Shown here: positions 40,164-50,641 of the stretch, one piece after another
Layout: every line of letters starts with the position of its first letter
Position numbering within the stretch: position 1 is the stretch's first letter
Origin: Streptomyces sp. NBC_00440
GTDB taxonomy: Bacteria > Actinomycetota > Actinomycetes > Streptomycetales > Streptomycetaceae
Length of the DNA stretch: 64,000 bases
Direction: 5' to 3'
NCBI RefSeq assembly: GCF_036014215.1
Contig: NZ_CP107921.1
Coordinates: forward strand, 5,649,501-5,713,500
Position numbers and translations under genes: made by a program
The notes under the pieces: generated by a model
The model's input: the letters and a program-made list of their open reading frames with translations, nothing else
What the model was told of the DNA's origin: nothing
Database searches by the model: none

Positions 40164-43100
40164 CTAGGCCTCGAAGACCTCGGCGACCAGCTGGGCCTGC
40201 TCGGCCTGGTGGCGCTTGGCGGAGCCGACCGCGGGCGACGAGCCGTGCGGCCGCGAGATGCGGCGCAGGCGCTCACCGTGCGGGACGTCGGCGCCGACCG
40301 CCAGGTCCAGGTGGTCGATCAGGTTGAGCGCGATGAATGGCCACGCACCCTGGTTCGCCGGCTCCTCCTGCGCCCAGAGGTACTTCTCGGCGTTCGGGAA
40401 CTTGGCGATCTCCGCCTGGAGTTCGGCACCCGGCAGCGGGTACAGGCGCTCAAGACGGATGATCGCGGTGTCCGTGACGCCGCGCTTGGTGCGCTCCGCG
40501 TCCAGGTCGTAGTAGACCTTGCCGGCCGTGAAGACGACCTTGCGCACGGCGCTCGGGTCGACACTGTCGTCCCCGATGACCGGACGGAAGCCGCCCGTGG
40601 TGAACTCCTCCGCCTTCGACGCGGCCGCCTTGAGGCGGAGCATCGACTTCGGGGTGAAGACGACCAGCGGCTTGTGGTGCGGGTTGTGCACCTGCCACCG
40701 CAGGAGGTGGAAGTAGTTCGACGGGAGCGTCGGCATGGCGACCGTCATGTTGTTCTGCGCGCACAGCTGGAGGAAGCGCTCCGGGCGGGCGGACGAGTGG
40801 TCCGGGCCCTGGCCCTCGTAGCCGTGCGGGAGGAGCAGGGTGACGCCGGACGTCTGGCCCCACTTCTGCTCGGCGGCCGAGATGTACTCGTCCACCACGG
40901 TCTGCGCGCCGTTGACGAAGTCACCGAACTGCGCTTCCCACATGACCAGCGACTCCGGGCGGGCCAGCGAGTAGCCGTACTCGAAGCCCATCACCGCGTA
41001 CTCGCTGAGCAGCGAGTCGTAGACGTTGTAACGCGCCTGGTCGTCGGAGAGGTAGAGCAGCGGGGTGAAGTCCTCGCCGGTCTTGCGGTCGATGAGCACC
41101 GCGTGCCGCTGGCCGAAGGTCCCGCGGCGCGAGTCCTGGCCGGAGAGGCGGACCGGGGTGCCCTCCAGGAGCAGCGAGCCGATGGCGAGGGTCTCGCCCA
41201 TCGCCCAGTCGATCGTGCCCTCGTCGATCATCGCGGCCCGGCGCTGCACCTGCGGCAGCAGCCGCGGGTGCACGGTGATCCGGTCCGGGATGTTGACCTG
41301 CGACTCGGCGATCCGCTTCACGACCTCCTGGGAGATCGAGGTGTCCACGGCGACCGGGAACTCGGCCTGCGGGACCGGCACCGTGGCCTCGGCGGGCTCC
41401 GCCGTGGCCTCGCGGACCTCCGCGAAGACCTTCTCCAGCTGGCCCTGGAAGTCCTGGAGCGCCTGCTCCGCCTCTTCCAGCGTGATGTCGCCGCGACCGA
41501 TGAGGGACTCGGTGTAGAGCTTGCGCACCGAGCGCTTCTTGTCGATCAGGTCGTACATCAGCGGCTGCGTGAACGAGGGGTTGTCGGCCTCGTTGTGACC
41601 GCGGCGGCGGTAGCAGATCAGGTCGATGACGACGTCCTTGTTGAACGCCTGGCGGAACTCGAAGGCGAGGCGCGCGACACGCACCACGGCCTCCGGGTCG
41701 TCGCCGTTCACATGGAAGATCGGCGCCTCGATCATGCGGGCCACATCGGTGGCGTACATCGACGAGCGCGACGACTCCGGAGCGGCGGTGAAGCCGACCT
41801 GGTTGTTGATCACGATGTGCACGGTGCCGCCGGTGCGGTAGCCGCGCAGTTGCGACATGTTGAGCGTCTCGGCGACGACGCCCTGGCCCGCGAAGGCCGC
41901 GTCGCCGTGCAGCGCCACCGGCAGCACGGTGAAGTCCGTGCCGCCCTTGTTGATGATGTCCTGCTTGGCGCGCGCGATGCCCTCGACGACCGGGTCGACG
42001 GTCTCCAGGTGGGACGGGTTGGCGGCCAGCGAGACCTTGATCTGCTCGCCGTCCAGACCGGTGAAGGTGCCCTCGGAGCCGAGGTGGTACTTCACGTCGC
42101 CCGAACCGTGCATCGACTTCGGGTCGAGGTTGCCCTCGAACTCGCGGAAGATCTGCGCGTACGACTTGCCGACGATGTTGGCCAGCACGTTGAGACGGCC
42201 GCGGTGGGCCATCCCGATGACGACCTCGTCGAGGCGCGACTCGGCGGCCGAGTCGATGACCGCGTCGAGCAGCGGGATGACGGACTCGCCGCCTTCGAGC
42301 GAGAAGCGCTTCTGGCCGACGTACTTGGTCTGCAGGAAGGTCTCGAACGCCTCCGCCGAGTTCAGCCGGCGCAGGATGCGCAGCTGCTCCTCGCGCTCGG
42401 GCTTGGCGTGCGCGCCGCGCTCGATGCGGTCCTGGATCCACTTGCGCTGCTTGGGGTCCTGGATGTGCATGAACTCGACGCCGGTGGTGCGGCAGTACGA
42501 GTCGCGCAGCACGCCCAGGATGTCGCGCAGCTTCATCATCGACTTGCCGGCGAAGCCGCCGACGGCGAACTCGCGCTCCAGGTCCCAGAGGGTGAGCCCG
42601 TGCTCGATGATGTCCAGATCGGGGTGCTTGCGCTGCTTGTACTCCAGCGGGTCGGTGTCGGCCATGACATGGCCGCGGACCCGGTAGGAGTGGATCAGCT
42701 CGAAGACGCGGGCGGCCTTGGTGACGTCATTGTCGTGCGAGACGTCGATGTCCTTGAGCCAGCGGACCGGCTCGTACGGGATGCGCAGCGCCTCGAACAG
42801 GTCGTCGTAGAAGCCGTTCTCGCCGAGCAGCAGGTTGGCGAGGATCCGCAGGAACTCGCCGGAGGCGGCACCCTGGATGACCCGGTGGTCGTAGGTCGAG
42901 GTCAGGGTCATGACCTTCGAGATGCCCAGCTTGTTCAGGGTGTCCTGCGAGGTGCCCTGGAACTCGGCCGGGTAGTCCATCGCGCCGACACCCATGATGA
43001 GGCCCTGGCCGGGCATCAGACGGGGCACGGAGTGGACGGTGCCGATACCGCCGGGGTTGGTGAGCGACGCGGTGACCCCGGTGAAGTCGTCCATCGTCAG

Positions 43101-44006
43101 CTTGTTCGCGCGGGCGCGGCGGACGATGTCCTCGTAGGCCTGCCAGAACTCGAAGAAGTTGAGCGTCTCGGCCTTCTTGATGGCCGCGACGACGAGCTGG
43201 CGGTCGCCGTTCGGCTTCACCAGGTCGATGGCGAGGCCGAGGTTCACGTGCGCCGGCTTGACCAGCGTCGGCTTGCCGTCCTTCACCGCGAAGGAGTGGT
43301 TCATCGACGGCATGGCCTTGAGGGCCTGCACCATCGCGAAGCCGATGAGGTGGGTGAAGGAGACCTTCCCGCCCCTGGCGCGCTTCAGGTGGTTGTTGAT
43401 GACGATGCGGTTGTCGAAGAGCAGCTTCACCGGGACCGCGCGGACGGACGTGGCCGTCGGCAGTTCGAGGGAGGCGTTCATGTTCTTCGCGACCGCGGCG
43501 GACGGGCCGCGCAGTGTGACCAGCTCGGGGCCGGCGGGCGCCTCGGGCTCGGCGGCGGGCTCGGCCTTCGCAGCGGCCTTGGCGGCCGGTGCGGGCTTCG
43601 CGGCGGCCGCGGGCTTCGCGGCGGCAGGCGCGGCCGGAGCCGGGGCCTGCGGCGCTGCGGGCGCGGCAGCCGGGGGAGTACTGGGAGTGGCGGGCGCGGC
43701 CGTGGTGGGAGCAGCCCCCGCGGCTGCGCCACCCTGCGCGGTGGCCGTCCGGCCGCTCACGCCCGACTGGTGGGGAGGATTCGGGCTCACCGGGTCCGCA
43801 CCCGCGGTGGGAGCACCGGCAGAACCTGGCTTGTAGTCGGCGAAGAAGTCCCACCAGGCACGGTCAACCGAATTCGGGTCCTGGAGGTACTGCTGGTAGA
43901 TCTCGTCGACGAGCCACTCATTGGGACCAAAAGCGTCAGCAGGACTCTTGTCCTGCCCCTCCTGGTCGGTCGAGATGCTCGAATTACTGGGGGACTGAGA
44001 CGACAC
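40164..44006 (-). CDS. kgd: multifunctional 2-oxoglutarate decarboxylase/dehydrogenase E1-E2
   Basis: A ~1280-residue actinobacterial fusion enzyme. A short E1-type N-terminus ([20 protein letters not shown]) is followed by a long Ala/Pro linker. The E2 acyltransferase domain comes next ([20 protein letters not shown], with the His/Asp in [16 protein letters not shown]), then the thiamine-dependent E1 domain ([60 protein letters not shown]). It oxidatively decarboxylates 2-oxoglutarate in the TCA cycle and in relatives is controlled by an FHA protein. GTG 44006 (SSQSPSNSS) is preferred to GTG 44033 because GAGGGCGG lies just upstream of it. Confidence 0.96.
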   Translation of the reverse strand: MSSQSPSNSSISTDQEGQDKSPADAFGPNEWLVDEIYQQYLQDPNSVDRAWWDFFADYKPGSAGAPTAGADPVSPNPPHQSGVSGRTATAQGGAAAGAAPTTAAPATPSTPPAAAPAAPQAPAPAAPAAAKPAAAAKPAPAAKAAAKAEPAAEPEAPAGPELVTLRGPSAAVAKNMNASLELPTATSVRAVPVKLLFDNRIVINNHLKRARGGKVSFTHLIGFAMVQALKAMPSMNHSFAVKDGKPTLVKPAHVNLGLAIDLVKPNGDRQLVVAAIKKAETLNFFEFWQAYEDIVRRARANKLTMDDFTGVTASLTNPGGIGTVHSVPRLMPGQGLIMGVGAMDYPAEFQGTSQDTLNKLGISKVMTLTSTYDHRVIQGAASGEFLRILANLLLGENGFYDDLFEALRIPYEPVRWLKDIDVSHDNDVTKAARVFELIHSYRVRGHVMADTDPLEYKQRKHPDLDIIEHGLTLWDLEREFAVGGFAGKSMMKLRDILGVLRDSYCRTTGVEFMHIQDPKQRKWIQDRIERGAHAKPEREEQLRILRRLNSAEAFETFLQTKYVGQKRFSLEGGESVIPLLDAVIDSAAESRLDEVVIGMAHRGRLNVLANIVGKSYAQIFREFEGNLDPKSMHGSGDVKYHLGSEGTFTGLDGEQIKVSLAANPSHLETVDPVVEGIARAKQDIINKGGTDFTVLPVALHGDAAFAGQGVVAETLNMSQLRGYRTGGTVHIVINNQVGFTAAPESSRSSMYATDVARMIEAPIFHVNGDDPEAVVRVARLAFEFRQAFNKDVVIDLICYRRRGHNEADNPSFTQPLMYDLIDKKRSVRKLYTESLIGRGDITLEEAEQALQDFQGQLEKVFAEVREATAEPAEATVPVPQAEFPVAVDTSISQEVVKRIAESQVNIPDRITVHPRLLPQVQRRAAMIDEGTIDWAMGETLAIGSLLLEGTPVRLSGQDSRRGTFGQRHAVLIDRKTGEDFTPLLYLSDDQARYNVYDSLLSEYAVMGFEYGYSLARPESLVMWEAQFGDFVNGAQTVVDEYISAAEQKWGQTSGVTLLLPHGYEGQGPDHSSARPERFLQLCAQNNMTVAMPTLPSNYFHLLRWQVHNPHHKPLVVFTPKSMLRLKAAASKAEEFTTGGFRPVIGDDSVDPSAVRKVVFTAGKVYYDLDAERTKRGVTDTAIIRLERLYPLPGAELQAEIAKFPNAEKYLWAQEEPANQGAWPFIALNLIDHLDLAVGADVPHGERLRRISRPHGSSPAVGSAKRHQAEQAQLVAEVFEA

Positions 44007-44275
44007 GGCGTTAACCGCCCTCTTCCGCTTCACAAGGTGATGGACAGCGGAAATAAAGGCTACGCCTCCCTGGCCTGGAGGCGCAGGCTGGGCGGTCCAA
44101 CGTCGTGTAAGTCACACTCGAAAGCTGGTTTCGGGGCTTGAAATGGCGGGAAACAAGCGTGGTTCCGCGTTATGCGGGTATGGCGCATCACGGCTGCCGC
44201 CCCTTGGCCGACACCCTCTGACGCGCTTACCCGCGTGTTCGGTACGGAACGCGGGCTTCCGCTGGAGACTTTACG
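44007..44275. promoter_or_regulatory. kgd upstream region
   Basis: About 270 bases between the histidine-kinase stop and the kgd start, all genes on the minus strand. The kgd promoter should be here. I see AT-richer patches (around 44110-44170 and 44265-44295) but no repeat or promoter pair I would defend. Confidence 0.4.
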
Positions 44276-45454
44276 TCAACTTGGTGTTTTGGATACGCCC
44301 GGAAGAGTGACGCGTATCCGGCAGCCACGGGACGATTCGGCCACCCCGATCCGCCCGCCGTGCAGATCGACCGCCCAGCGGGCGATGGCCAGACCGAGCC
44401 CGGTGCCGCCGTCGCTGCCCGGACCGTGCGGGGACGGGGCGCGGCCCCGGTTGAAGCGCTCGAAGACCCGGTGCCGCTCGGACTCGGGGATCCCCGGGCC
44501 CTCGTCCGTGACCTCCAGGTCCAGCGACTCCGGCTGCTGGCCGCGCCGGGCCTGCACGGTGACCCGGCCGTGCGGCGGGGAGTGTTTGACCGCGTTGTCG
44601 ATCAGGTTTGCGACCACCTGGTGGAGCCGCTCGGCGTCCGCGTGCGCCGTCAGCTCGGGCGGCGAGACATCCAGATGGAGATGGACGTCCGTCCGGGTGT
44701 GCTGGCCGCCGGAGCCCGAGGCGCCCGCGCGCTGAGCGGCTGCGAGATTCGCCTCCTTCAGCACGCCCGAGAGGTACGGCCACACCTCGAAACGGGCCGC
44801 CTTGAGCGGCACCACCCCGTTGTCGAGGCGGGAGAGGTCGAGCAGCGTCTCGACGAGCCGGCCCAGCCGCTCGGTCTGCTTGAGCGCGGTGCGCATCGTC
44901 TCGGGGTCGGCGGCCGACACCCCGTCCACGACGTTCTCCAGCACCGCCCGCAGGGCCGCGATCGGGGTCCGCAGCTCATGGGAGACGTTCGCGACCAGTT
45001 CCTTGCGGTGCCGGTCCACCGCCTCCAGGTCCTCGGCCATCCGGTTGATGGTCGTGGCCAGGTCGCCCAGCTCGTCCCTGCGGTCGGCGCCGCTGACCCG
45101 CCGGGTGTAGTCACCGTGCGAGATCGACCGGGCGACGGTGTTCATCTCGTCCAGCGGCGAGGTCAGGCTGTGCGCCACGAACTGGGTGATCAGCATCGAG
45201 GCGATCACCGAGAACACCGTGATGAACCGCAGCTCCGTCTTGGTGCGCAGCGCCACCAGGAGCAGCCCCGTGGTGATGAAGACCGACACCACCACGAGCG
45301 TGCCCAGCTTGGCCTTGATCGAGACCGGGAAGGGGCGCTGCCGGTTCCACGGCCGGGGCCGGGTCAGCAGCCGGCTCAGATCCCGGCCCAGCTCCCGCCC
45401 CAGGTCCCGGGGCCGGACACCGCTCCAGGTCCGCCGGCACCGCGGACGGGTCAT
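44276..45454 (-). CDS. sensor histidine kinase
   Basis: A 392-residue membrane kinase. An Arg-rich N-terminus is followed by transmembrane segments around 50-70 and 76-98 with almost no extracellular loop, then HAMP (LTSPLDEMNTVARSISHGDY). The phospho-acceptor His 159 lies in NVSHELRTPIAALRAVLENV, with N-box NLIDNAVKHSPPHGRV, DEGPGIPESE and GTGLGLAIARW. The lack of a periplasmic domain suggests membrane or cytosolic signals. ATGA overlap with the response-regulator stop. Confidence 0.94.
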   Translation of the reverse strand: MTRPRCRRTWSGVRPRDLGRELGRDLSRLLTRPRPWNRQRPFPVSIKAKLGTLVVVSVFITTGLLLVALRTKTELRFITVFSVIASMLITQFVAHSLTSPLDEMNTVARSISHGDYTRRVSGADRRDELGDLATTINRMAEDLEAVDRHRKELVANVSHELRTPIAALRAVLENVVDGVSAADPETMRTALKQTERLGRLVETLLDLSRLDNGVVPLKAARFEVWPYLSGVLKEANLAAAQRAGASGSGGQHTRTDVHLHLDVSPPELTAHADAERLHQVVANLIDNAVKHSPPHGRVTVQARRGQQPESLDLEVTDEGPGIPESERHRVFERFNRGRAPSPHGPGSDGGTGLGLAIARWAVDLHGGRIGVAESSRGCRIRVTLPGVSKTPS

Positions 45455-46188
45455 GGTGCCGGGGTCTCCAGCGCGTACCCGACACCGTGCACCGTACGGA
45501 TGCGCTCCGCGCCGATCTTCCTGCGGAGTGCCTTGATGTGGCTGTCCACGGTCCGGGTGCCGGACGCGTCGGCCCAGTCCCAGACCTCGGCGAGCAGCTG
45601 CTCGCGCGAGAGGACGGCACGCGGGGTGTTCGCCAGGCAGACCAGCAGATCGAACTCGGTGGGCGTCAGATGCACGTCCTCGTTGCGCACCCGCACCCGC
45701 CGCTGCGCGTGGTCGATCTCCAGCTCGCCGAGGCGCAGGATGCCGCTGCGCGGTGTCGAGGCGGCAATGGTCGCCCGCTCCACCCGCCGCAGCAGGACAT
45801 GGACGCGCGCCGCCAGCTCGCGCATCGAGAACGGCTTGGTCATGTAGTCGTCGGCGCCGACACCGAGTCCGACCAGCATGTCGGTCTCGTCGTCGCGTGC
45901 CGTCAGCATCAGGACCGGTACCGGCCGCTGCGCCTGGACGCGGCGGCAGACCTCAAGGCCGTCGAAGCCGGGCAGCATCACGTCGAGGACCATCAGGTCC
46001 GGCTGCCAGCCCTGGGCCGCGTCCACCGCGGCCGGCCCGTCCGTTGCCGTCTGCACCTGAAAACCCTCGGCCCGCAGCCGTGCGGCGATGGCGTCGACGA
46101 TTGTCGGGTCGTCCTCGACGACCAGCACCCGGCGCTGGGCGCCCGGGGTGGCCGCGACGCCGTTGTGGGTGGTGTGTGTCTGCTCCAT
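45451..46188 (-). CDS. OmpR-family response regulator
   Basis: A 245-residue regulator. Phospho-acceptor Asp 69 lies in PDLMVLDVMLPGFDG, the acidic pocket in VLVVEDDPTI, and the conserved Lys in DDYMTKPFSMREL. The C-terminal winged helix ends HIKALRRKIGAERIRTVHGV. First gene of a two-gene operon with the kinase. Target genes are not evident from the window. Confidence 0.95.
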   Translation of the reverse strand: MEQTHTTHNGVAATPGAQRRVLVVEDDPTIVDAIAARLRAEGFQVQTATDGPAAVDAAQGWQPDLMVLDVMLPGFDGLEVCRRVQAQRPVPVLMLTARDDETDMLVGLGVGADDYMTKPFSMRELAARVHVLLRRVERATIAASTPRSGILRLGELEIDHAQRRVRVRNEDVHLTPTEFDLLVCLANTPRAVLSREQLLAEVWDWADASGTRTVDSHIKALRRKIGAERIRTVHGVGYALETPAP

Positions 46189-46320
46189 CGCCCGCCCCTG
46201 GAAGTGCGCTGTTGATCTGCGTTCTGCTGCGTACGCGGCTGTGTCCCAGCTGCGCTCTTGGACAAGGCGTCCAGATCTCGTCTGCCGGTCAGCAGACTAG
46301 ATGCCCGGACGCCGTCCCGG

Positions 46321-47121
46321 CTACGCAGGGCGAACACCGAGATGGACCACGTCGGGAACGCCCCGGGCAACTGGGATCTCTTCGGTCCTTACCCCGATGA
46401 ATCCGGCATTCCGCAAGGCTTCCTCAAAAGTCGCCGATGGCTGAGCCGACCAGACGGCCAGGATTCCTCCCGGTTTGAGCCGTTCCATACAGGCTGCGAG
46501 CCCGTCGGCGGTGTAGAGCCCGCCGTTGTCGTCGGTGACCGTCCACCCCGGTCCGTTGTCGATGTCCAGGCACAAAGCGTCATATGCCGATGAGGATCCG
46601 TGCATGTGTGCGACCAGATCGGTGGGCAGGATCACAGTCCGGGGATCGGCGAGCGCTGCGCCGGAGATCCGGGCGAGCGGGCCCTCCAGGTGCCAGTCGA
46701 TGACGGCCTGCTCGCGCTCGACGACCGTGATCCGGCCCCAGCGGGGGTCCGTCGCGGCGTGTGCGAGTGAGAATCCGACGCCGAGTCCGCCGATGAGTAC
46801 GGAGGGACGGTCGCGGCCGGGCGGCAGCGCAGCCAGGGCCGCGTCGATCAGCAGCCGCTCCGAGCGGCCGTCCGACGTGTCCATCAGGAAGCAGCCGTTG
46901 GCGATGATCTCGAAGTGCTCCCCGCGCTCGCGCAGTACGACCTCGCCGTACGGCCCCTCGCGCCTGTCGAGCGTGCGTACGTCCCCGGTGCCGGTACCGG
47001 GGACGGGGACGGGGACGGTCTCGGTGTCGCCGGTGTGCTCGGTGTCGATGGGGGTTCTCCTCCCGGGTCGCCCCCGGACGCCGCGGGGGGTGCGGGGGTT
47101 GCTTCGTGTGGTGGATGTCAT
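46321..47121 (-). CDS. spermidine-synthase-like SAM-binding protein
   Basis: A 266-residue protein of the spermidine synthase superfamily: Rossmann motif SVLIGGLGVGFSLAHAATD, acidic loop ITVVEREQAVIDWHL, and YDALCLDIDNGPGWTVTDDN in place of the usual catalytic Asp region. Active-site residues for putrescine are not clear, so it may be a methyltransferase relative. The N-terminal ~55 residues contain a low-complexity VPVPVPGTGTG repeat. Divergent from the rhomboid-like gene by 86 bases. Confidence 0.72.
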   Translation of the reverse strand: MTSTTRSNPRTPRGVRGRPGRRTPIDTEHTGDTETVPVPVPGTGTGDVRTLDRREGPYGEVVLRERGEHFEIIANGCFLMDTSDGRSERLLIDAALAALPPGRDRPSVLIGGLGVGFSLAHAATDPRWGRITVVEREQAVIDWHLEGPLARISGAALADPRTVILPTDLVAHMHGSSSAYDALCLDIDNGPGWTVTDDNGGLYTADGLAACMERLKPGGILAVWSAQPSATFEEALRNAGFIGVRTEEIPVARGVPDVVHLGVRPA

Positions 47122-47207
47122 AGGCGCGGTCGGAGGCTATCCCGGAGAGTGAACGTTGGGGGAAGTGGAGTCGAACGGGAAGACCGACGGCCGACGGGAC
47201 AGACAGA

Positions 47208-48005
47208 GTGCACCACACGCAGCGGACACGACGCCCGGCCGGTGGCACCGGCCGTACCTTGCTGCCCCTGCTGCGCCTGCTGCCCACCCCCACCGGAACG
47301 CCCTTCACGTTCGCCTACGTCCTGGTGCTGGTCGCCACCTCGCTCTTCGCCGAGCACGCCGACCCGCACACCGTCACCGCCGTACTGCGCGGCTCCAGTA
47401 CCGACATGGCGCATCTGGCCCGTACCCCGCTGCTCGTCCTGGTGGGCAGCGCCCTGTGGATAGCCGGCGGCCTGCTCTCGGTGTCCTCGGCCGGCTTCCT
47501 GCTCGTCCTCACCGCCCTGGAGCGCCGAATAGGCGCGCTGCGCACCGGCGCGGTGTTCCTGGCGGGGCACGTCCTGGCGACGCTGGCCACCGAGATCCCG
47601 GTCGGTGTCGCGGTCGCCACGGGCCATCTCCCCGACTCCTCGCTCCACCGTTTGGACTACGGCATCAGCTTCGGACTGATGGCCGGTGTCGGGGCCCTGG
47701 CCGGACTGCTCCCGCCGCTGCTGCGCTGGCCCCTCCTGGCGGCCGTCGCCACGGCGCTCGTACAGGCGCTGCTGACCCTCGACGACCCCCTCACCGACTG
47801 GGGTCATCCGATCTCGCTCGCCATCGGGGTGGCCTGCTGGCCGCTGGTGCGCCGCTGGGAAGCCGCCAGGACCGGCCGTGCCCCTCAGGCACCCGGGCCG
47901 CCCCTATCGCCCGTACCGGCGAACTCAGCCACCGCGACCCCCTCGGCGAGCGCGTCCGCGACCTCTCCCGACAGCTCCGCCGACGCCTCCACGACGGCCT
48001 TCTGA
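47208..48005 (+). CDS. rhomboid-like membrane protein
   Basis: A 265-residue protein with six hydrophobic segments in the pattern of actinobacterial rhomboid-like proteins (FTFAYVLVLVATSLFAEHAD, RIGALRTGAVFLAGHVLATL, DYGISFGLMAGVGALAGLLP, DWGHPISLAIGVACWPLVRR). The catalytic GxSG of active rhomboids reads GISFGLMAG, and a His is present in the last helix, so activity is uncertain and it may be a pseudoprotease. A Ser/Ala/Thr-rich tail of ~35 residues follows. Start GTG 47208. Confidence 0.65.
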   Translation: MHHTQRTRRPAGGTGRTLLPLLRLLPTPTGTPFTFAYVLVLVATSLFAEHADPHTVTAVLRGSSTDMAHLARTPLLVLVGSALWIAGGLLSVSSAGFLLVLTALERRIGALRTGAVFLAGHVLATLATEIPVGVAVATGHLPDSSLHRLDYGISFGLMAGVGALAGLLPPLLRWPLLAAVATALVQALLTLDDPLTDWGHPISLAIGVACWPLVRRWEAARTGRAPQAPGPPLSPVPANSATATPSASASATSPDSSADASTTAF

Positions 48006-48070
48006 CCTGGTGGCGGGTCCGATCGCTGAGAGCGAACGGCCGCCCGGGAACACCAGCACCTCTCCTGGCA

Positions 48071-48089
48071 TTGAGTGTGCATAGCTCAA
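48071..48089. promoter_or_regulatory. HAIR element, HspR operator of lon
   Basis: TTGAG-n9-CTCAA matches the inner bases of the HAIR inverted repeat (CTTGAGT-n7-ACTCAAG) bound by the heat-shock repressor HspR. It lies 22 bases before the lon start. Control of lon by HspR through such a site is established in Streptomyces lividans. Confidence 0.85.
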
Positions 48090-48111
48090 CTTCACTGCCT
48101 AAGGGGAGATC

Positions 48112-50514
48112 ATGGCTGACACGTCCACACCGCTCACCCTGCCCGTGCTGCCGCTCGACGACGAGGTCGTGCTGCCCGGAATGGTGGTGCCGCTGGACCT
48201 TTCCGACGCGGACGTAAGCGCCGCCGTGGAGGCCGCCCAGGCGTCCCCCGCCCGCTCCAGCGGCAACAAGCCGCTGGTCCTGCTCGTTCCCCGGCTCGAC
48301 GGCAGCTACGCGAGCACCGGTGTCCTCGGCACCGTCGAACAGGTCGGCAGACTCTCCGACGGAGACCCAGGAGCCCTGGTCCGCGGCCGCGGCCGGGTCC
48401 GTATCGGGGCCGGCACCACCGGCCCGGGCACCGCGCTCTGGGTCGAGGGCATCCATGTCGACGAGACCGACCCCGAGCCGCTGCCCGGCGCGGTCACCGC
48501 GCTGGTCAAGGAGTACAAGGCGCTCGCCACCGACTGGCTGAAGAAGCGCGGGGCCTGGCAGGTCGTCGACCGCGTCCAGCAGATCGAGGGCGTGTCGGCC
48601 CTCGCGGACAACTCCGGCTACTCACCGTTCCTCACCCTCGCCCAGAAGACCGAGCTGCTGGAGACCGCCGACCCGGTGGCCCGGCTGAAGCTCGCCGTCC
48701 AGTGGCTGGGCGAGCACCTCGCCGAGCAGGACGTCGCCGAGTCCATCGCCAAGGACGTCCAGGAGGGCGTCGACAAGCAGCAGCGCGAGTTCCTGCTCCG
48801 CCGCCAGCTGGAGGCCGTCCGCAAGGAGCTCTCCGAGCTCAACGGCGAGGCGGACGACGAGTCCGACGACTACCGGTCCCGCGTCGAGGCCGCCGCCCTC
48901 CCCGGGTACGTCAGGGAGGCCGCGCTCAAGGAGGTCGAGAAGCTGGAGCGCTCGTCCGACCAGAGCCCCGAGGGCTCCTGGATCCGGACCTGGCTGGACA
49001 CCGTCCTCGAACTGCCGTGGAACGAACGCACCGAGGACGAGTACGACATCAGGGGCGCCAAGGCAGTCCTGGACGCGGAGCACTCGGGCCTGGAGGACGT
49101 GAAGGAGCGCATCACCGAGTACCTGGCCGTGCGCAAGCGCCGTGCCGACCGCGGCATGGGCATCGTCGGCGGCCGCCGCGGCGGCGCCGTGCTGGCGCTC
49201 GTCGGGCCGCCCGGGGTCGGAAAGACCTCGCTCGGCGAGGGAGTGGCGCACGCGATGGGCCGCAAGTTCGTCCGCGTCGCGCTCGGCGGCGTACGGGACG
49301 AGGCCGAGATCCGCGGACACCGGCGTACATACGTCGGCGCGCTGCCCGGACGGATCGTGCGGGCGATCAAGGAGGCCGGCTCGATGAACCCGGTCGTCCT
49401 GCTCGACGAGATCGACAAGGTCGGCTCGGACTTCCGGGGAGACCCGGCGGCCGCCCTGCTCGAAGTGCTCGACCCGGCCCAGAACCACACCTTCCGGGAC
49501 CACTACCTGGAGGTCGAGCTCGACCTGTCCGATGTGGTGTTCCTGGCCACCGCGAACGTGCTCGAAGCCATCCCGGAGGCGCTGCTCGACCGGATGGAGC
49601 TGGTCAGGCTCGACGGCTACACCGAGGACGAGAAGGTCGTCATCGCCCGCGACCACCTGCTGCCCAGGCAGCTGGAGCGCGCGGGTCTTGAGCCCGGCGA
49701 GGTGACGCTCGACGACTCCGCGCTGCGCAAGCTGGCGGGGGAGTACACCCGCGAGGCGGGCGTCCGGAATCTGGAGCGGGCCGTCGCCAGACTGCTGCGG
49801 AAGGTCGCCGCCCAGCACGAGCTGGGCGAGCAGGAGCTGCCGCTCACCGTCACCGACGCCGAGCTGCGGCCGCTGATCGGGCGGCCCCACCATGTGCCGG
49901 AGTCCGCCCAGGACCCGGCGGAGCGCCGTACGGCGGTGCCCGGTGTGGCCACCGGCCTCGCGGTGACCGGCGCGGGCGGCGACGTCCTCTTCGTCGAGGC
50001 GTCGCTGGCCGACCCCGAGACCGGCGCGGCGGGGCTGACCCTGACCGGCCAGCTCGGCGACGTCATGAAGGAGTCGGCACAGATCGCGCTCTCCTTCCTG
50101 CGCTCGCGCGGTGCCGAACTGGAGCTGCCCGTCGCGGACCTGAAGGAGCGCGGGGTGCACATCCACTTCCCGGCGGGCTCGGTGCCCAAGGACGGCCCGA
50201 GCGCGGGCATCACGATGACGACGGCGCTGGCGTCGCTGCTCTCCGGCCGGCAGGTCCGAACGGACGTGGCCATGACCGGCGAGGTGTCGCTGACCGGACG
50301 GGTGCTGCCGATCGGCGGTCTGAAGCAGAAGCTGCTGGCCGCGCACCGGGCGGGCATCACGACCGTGGTGATCCCCAAGCGGAACGAGGCCGATCTGGAC
50401 GATGTGCCCGCCGAGGTGCTCGACACGCTTGAGGTGCACCCGGTGACGGACGTACGCCAGGTCCTGGAGATCGCGCTGTCCCCGGCGGAGGTACGGGTTC
50501 CGGCGGCCGCCTGA
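48112..50514 (+). CDS. lon: ATP-dependent protease Lon
   Basis: An 800-residue LonA protease. The N-terminal substrate-binding domain covers ~1-200 (LPVLPLDDEVVLPGMVVPLD). In the AAA+ module, Walker A is GPPGVGKT at 365-372 and Walker B is VVLLDEIDKVGSDFRGDPAA. The C-terminal protease domain has catalytic Ser 697 (PKDGPSAGITM) and Lys 740 (GGLKQKLLAAHRAG). Length is normal for the family. AAGGGGAG precedes ATG 48112 and the HAIR site lies directly upstream, so heat-shock induction is expected. Confidence 0.97.
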   Translation: MADTSTPLTLPVLPLDDEVVLPGMVVPLDLSDADVSAAVEAAQASPARSSGNKPLVLLVPRLDGSYASTGVLGTVEQVGRLSDGDPGALVRGRGRVRIGAGTTGPGTALWVEGIHVDETDPEPLPGAVTALVKEYKALATDWLKKRGAWQVVDRVQQIEGVSALADNSGYSPFLTLAQKTELLETADPVARLKLAVQWLGEHLAEQDVAESIAKDVQEGVDKQQREFLLRRQLEAVRKELSELNGEADDESDDYRSRVEAAALPGYVREAALKEVEKLERSSDQSPEGSWIRTWLDTVLELPWNERTEDEYDIRGAKAVLDAEHSGLEDVKERITEYLAVRKRRADRGMGIVGGRRGGAVLALVGPPGVGKTSLGEGVAHAMGRKFVRVALGGVRDEAEIRGHRRTYVGALPGRIVRAIKEAGSMNPVVLLDEIDKVGSDFRGDPAAALLEVLDPAQNHTFRDHYLEVELDLSDVVFLATANVLEAIPEALLDRMELVRLDGYTEDEKVVIARDHLLPRQLERAGLEPGEVTLDDSALRKLAGEYTREAGVRNLERAVARLLRKVAAQHELGEQELPLTVTDAELRPLIGRPHHVPESAQDPAERRTAVPGVATGLAVTGAGGDVLFVEASLADPETGAAGLTLTGQLGDVMKESAQIALSFLRSRGAELELPVADLKERGVHIHFPAGSVPKDGPSAGITMTTALASLLSGRQVRTDVAMTGEVSLTGRVLPIGGLKQKLLAAHRAGITTVVIPKRNEADLDDVPAEVLDTLEVHPVTDVRQVLEIALSPAEVRVPAAA

Positions 50515-50547
50515 CCGCCCGGTGCCGTACAGGACCTACAGGCACAC

Positions 50548-50580
50548 GCAGGGCCCCCGACGGCACGCCGGGGGCCCTGC
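50548..50580. terminator. terminator of lon, shared with the convergent lysozyme gene
   Basis: GCAGGGCCCCCG pairs perfectly with CGGGGGCCCTGC around a 9-base loop, 34 bases after the lon stop. A 12-bp unit GCAGTCCGCGGT is repeated just beyond it. Confidence 0.88.
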
Positions 50581-50641
50581 GCAGTCCGCGGTGCAGTCCG
50601 CGGTGAAGTTCTCCGTGCGGTACGCGGTGCAGTTCGCGGCG

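Noticed and set aside
40209..44141. 1310-codon open frame on the plus strand
   Set aside because: It is the antisense shadow of kgd, rich in Arg/Gly/Val/Asp with no recognisable domain. High GC keeps antisense frames open.
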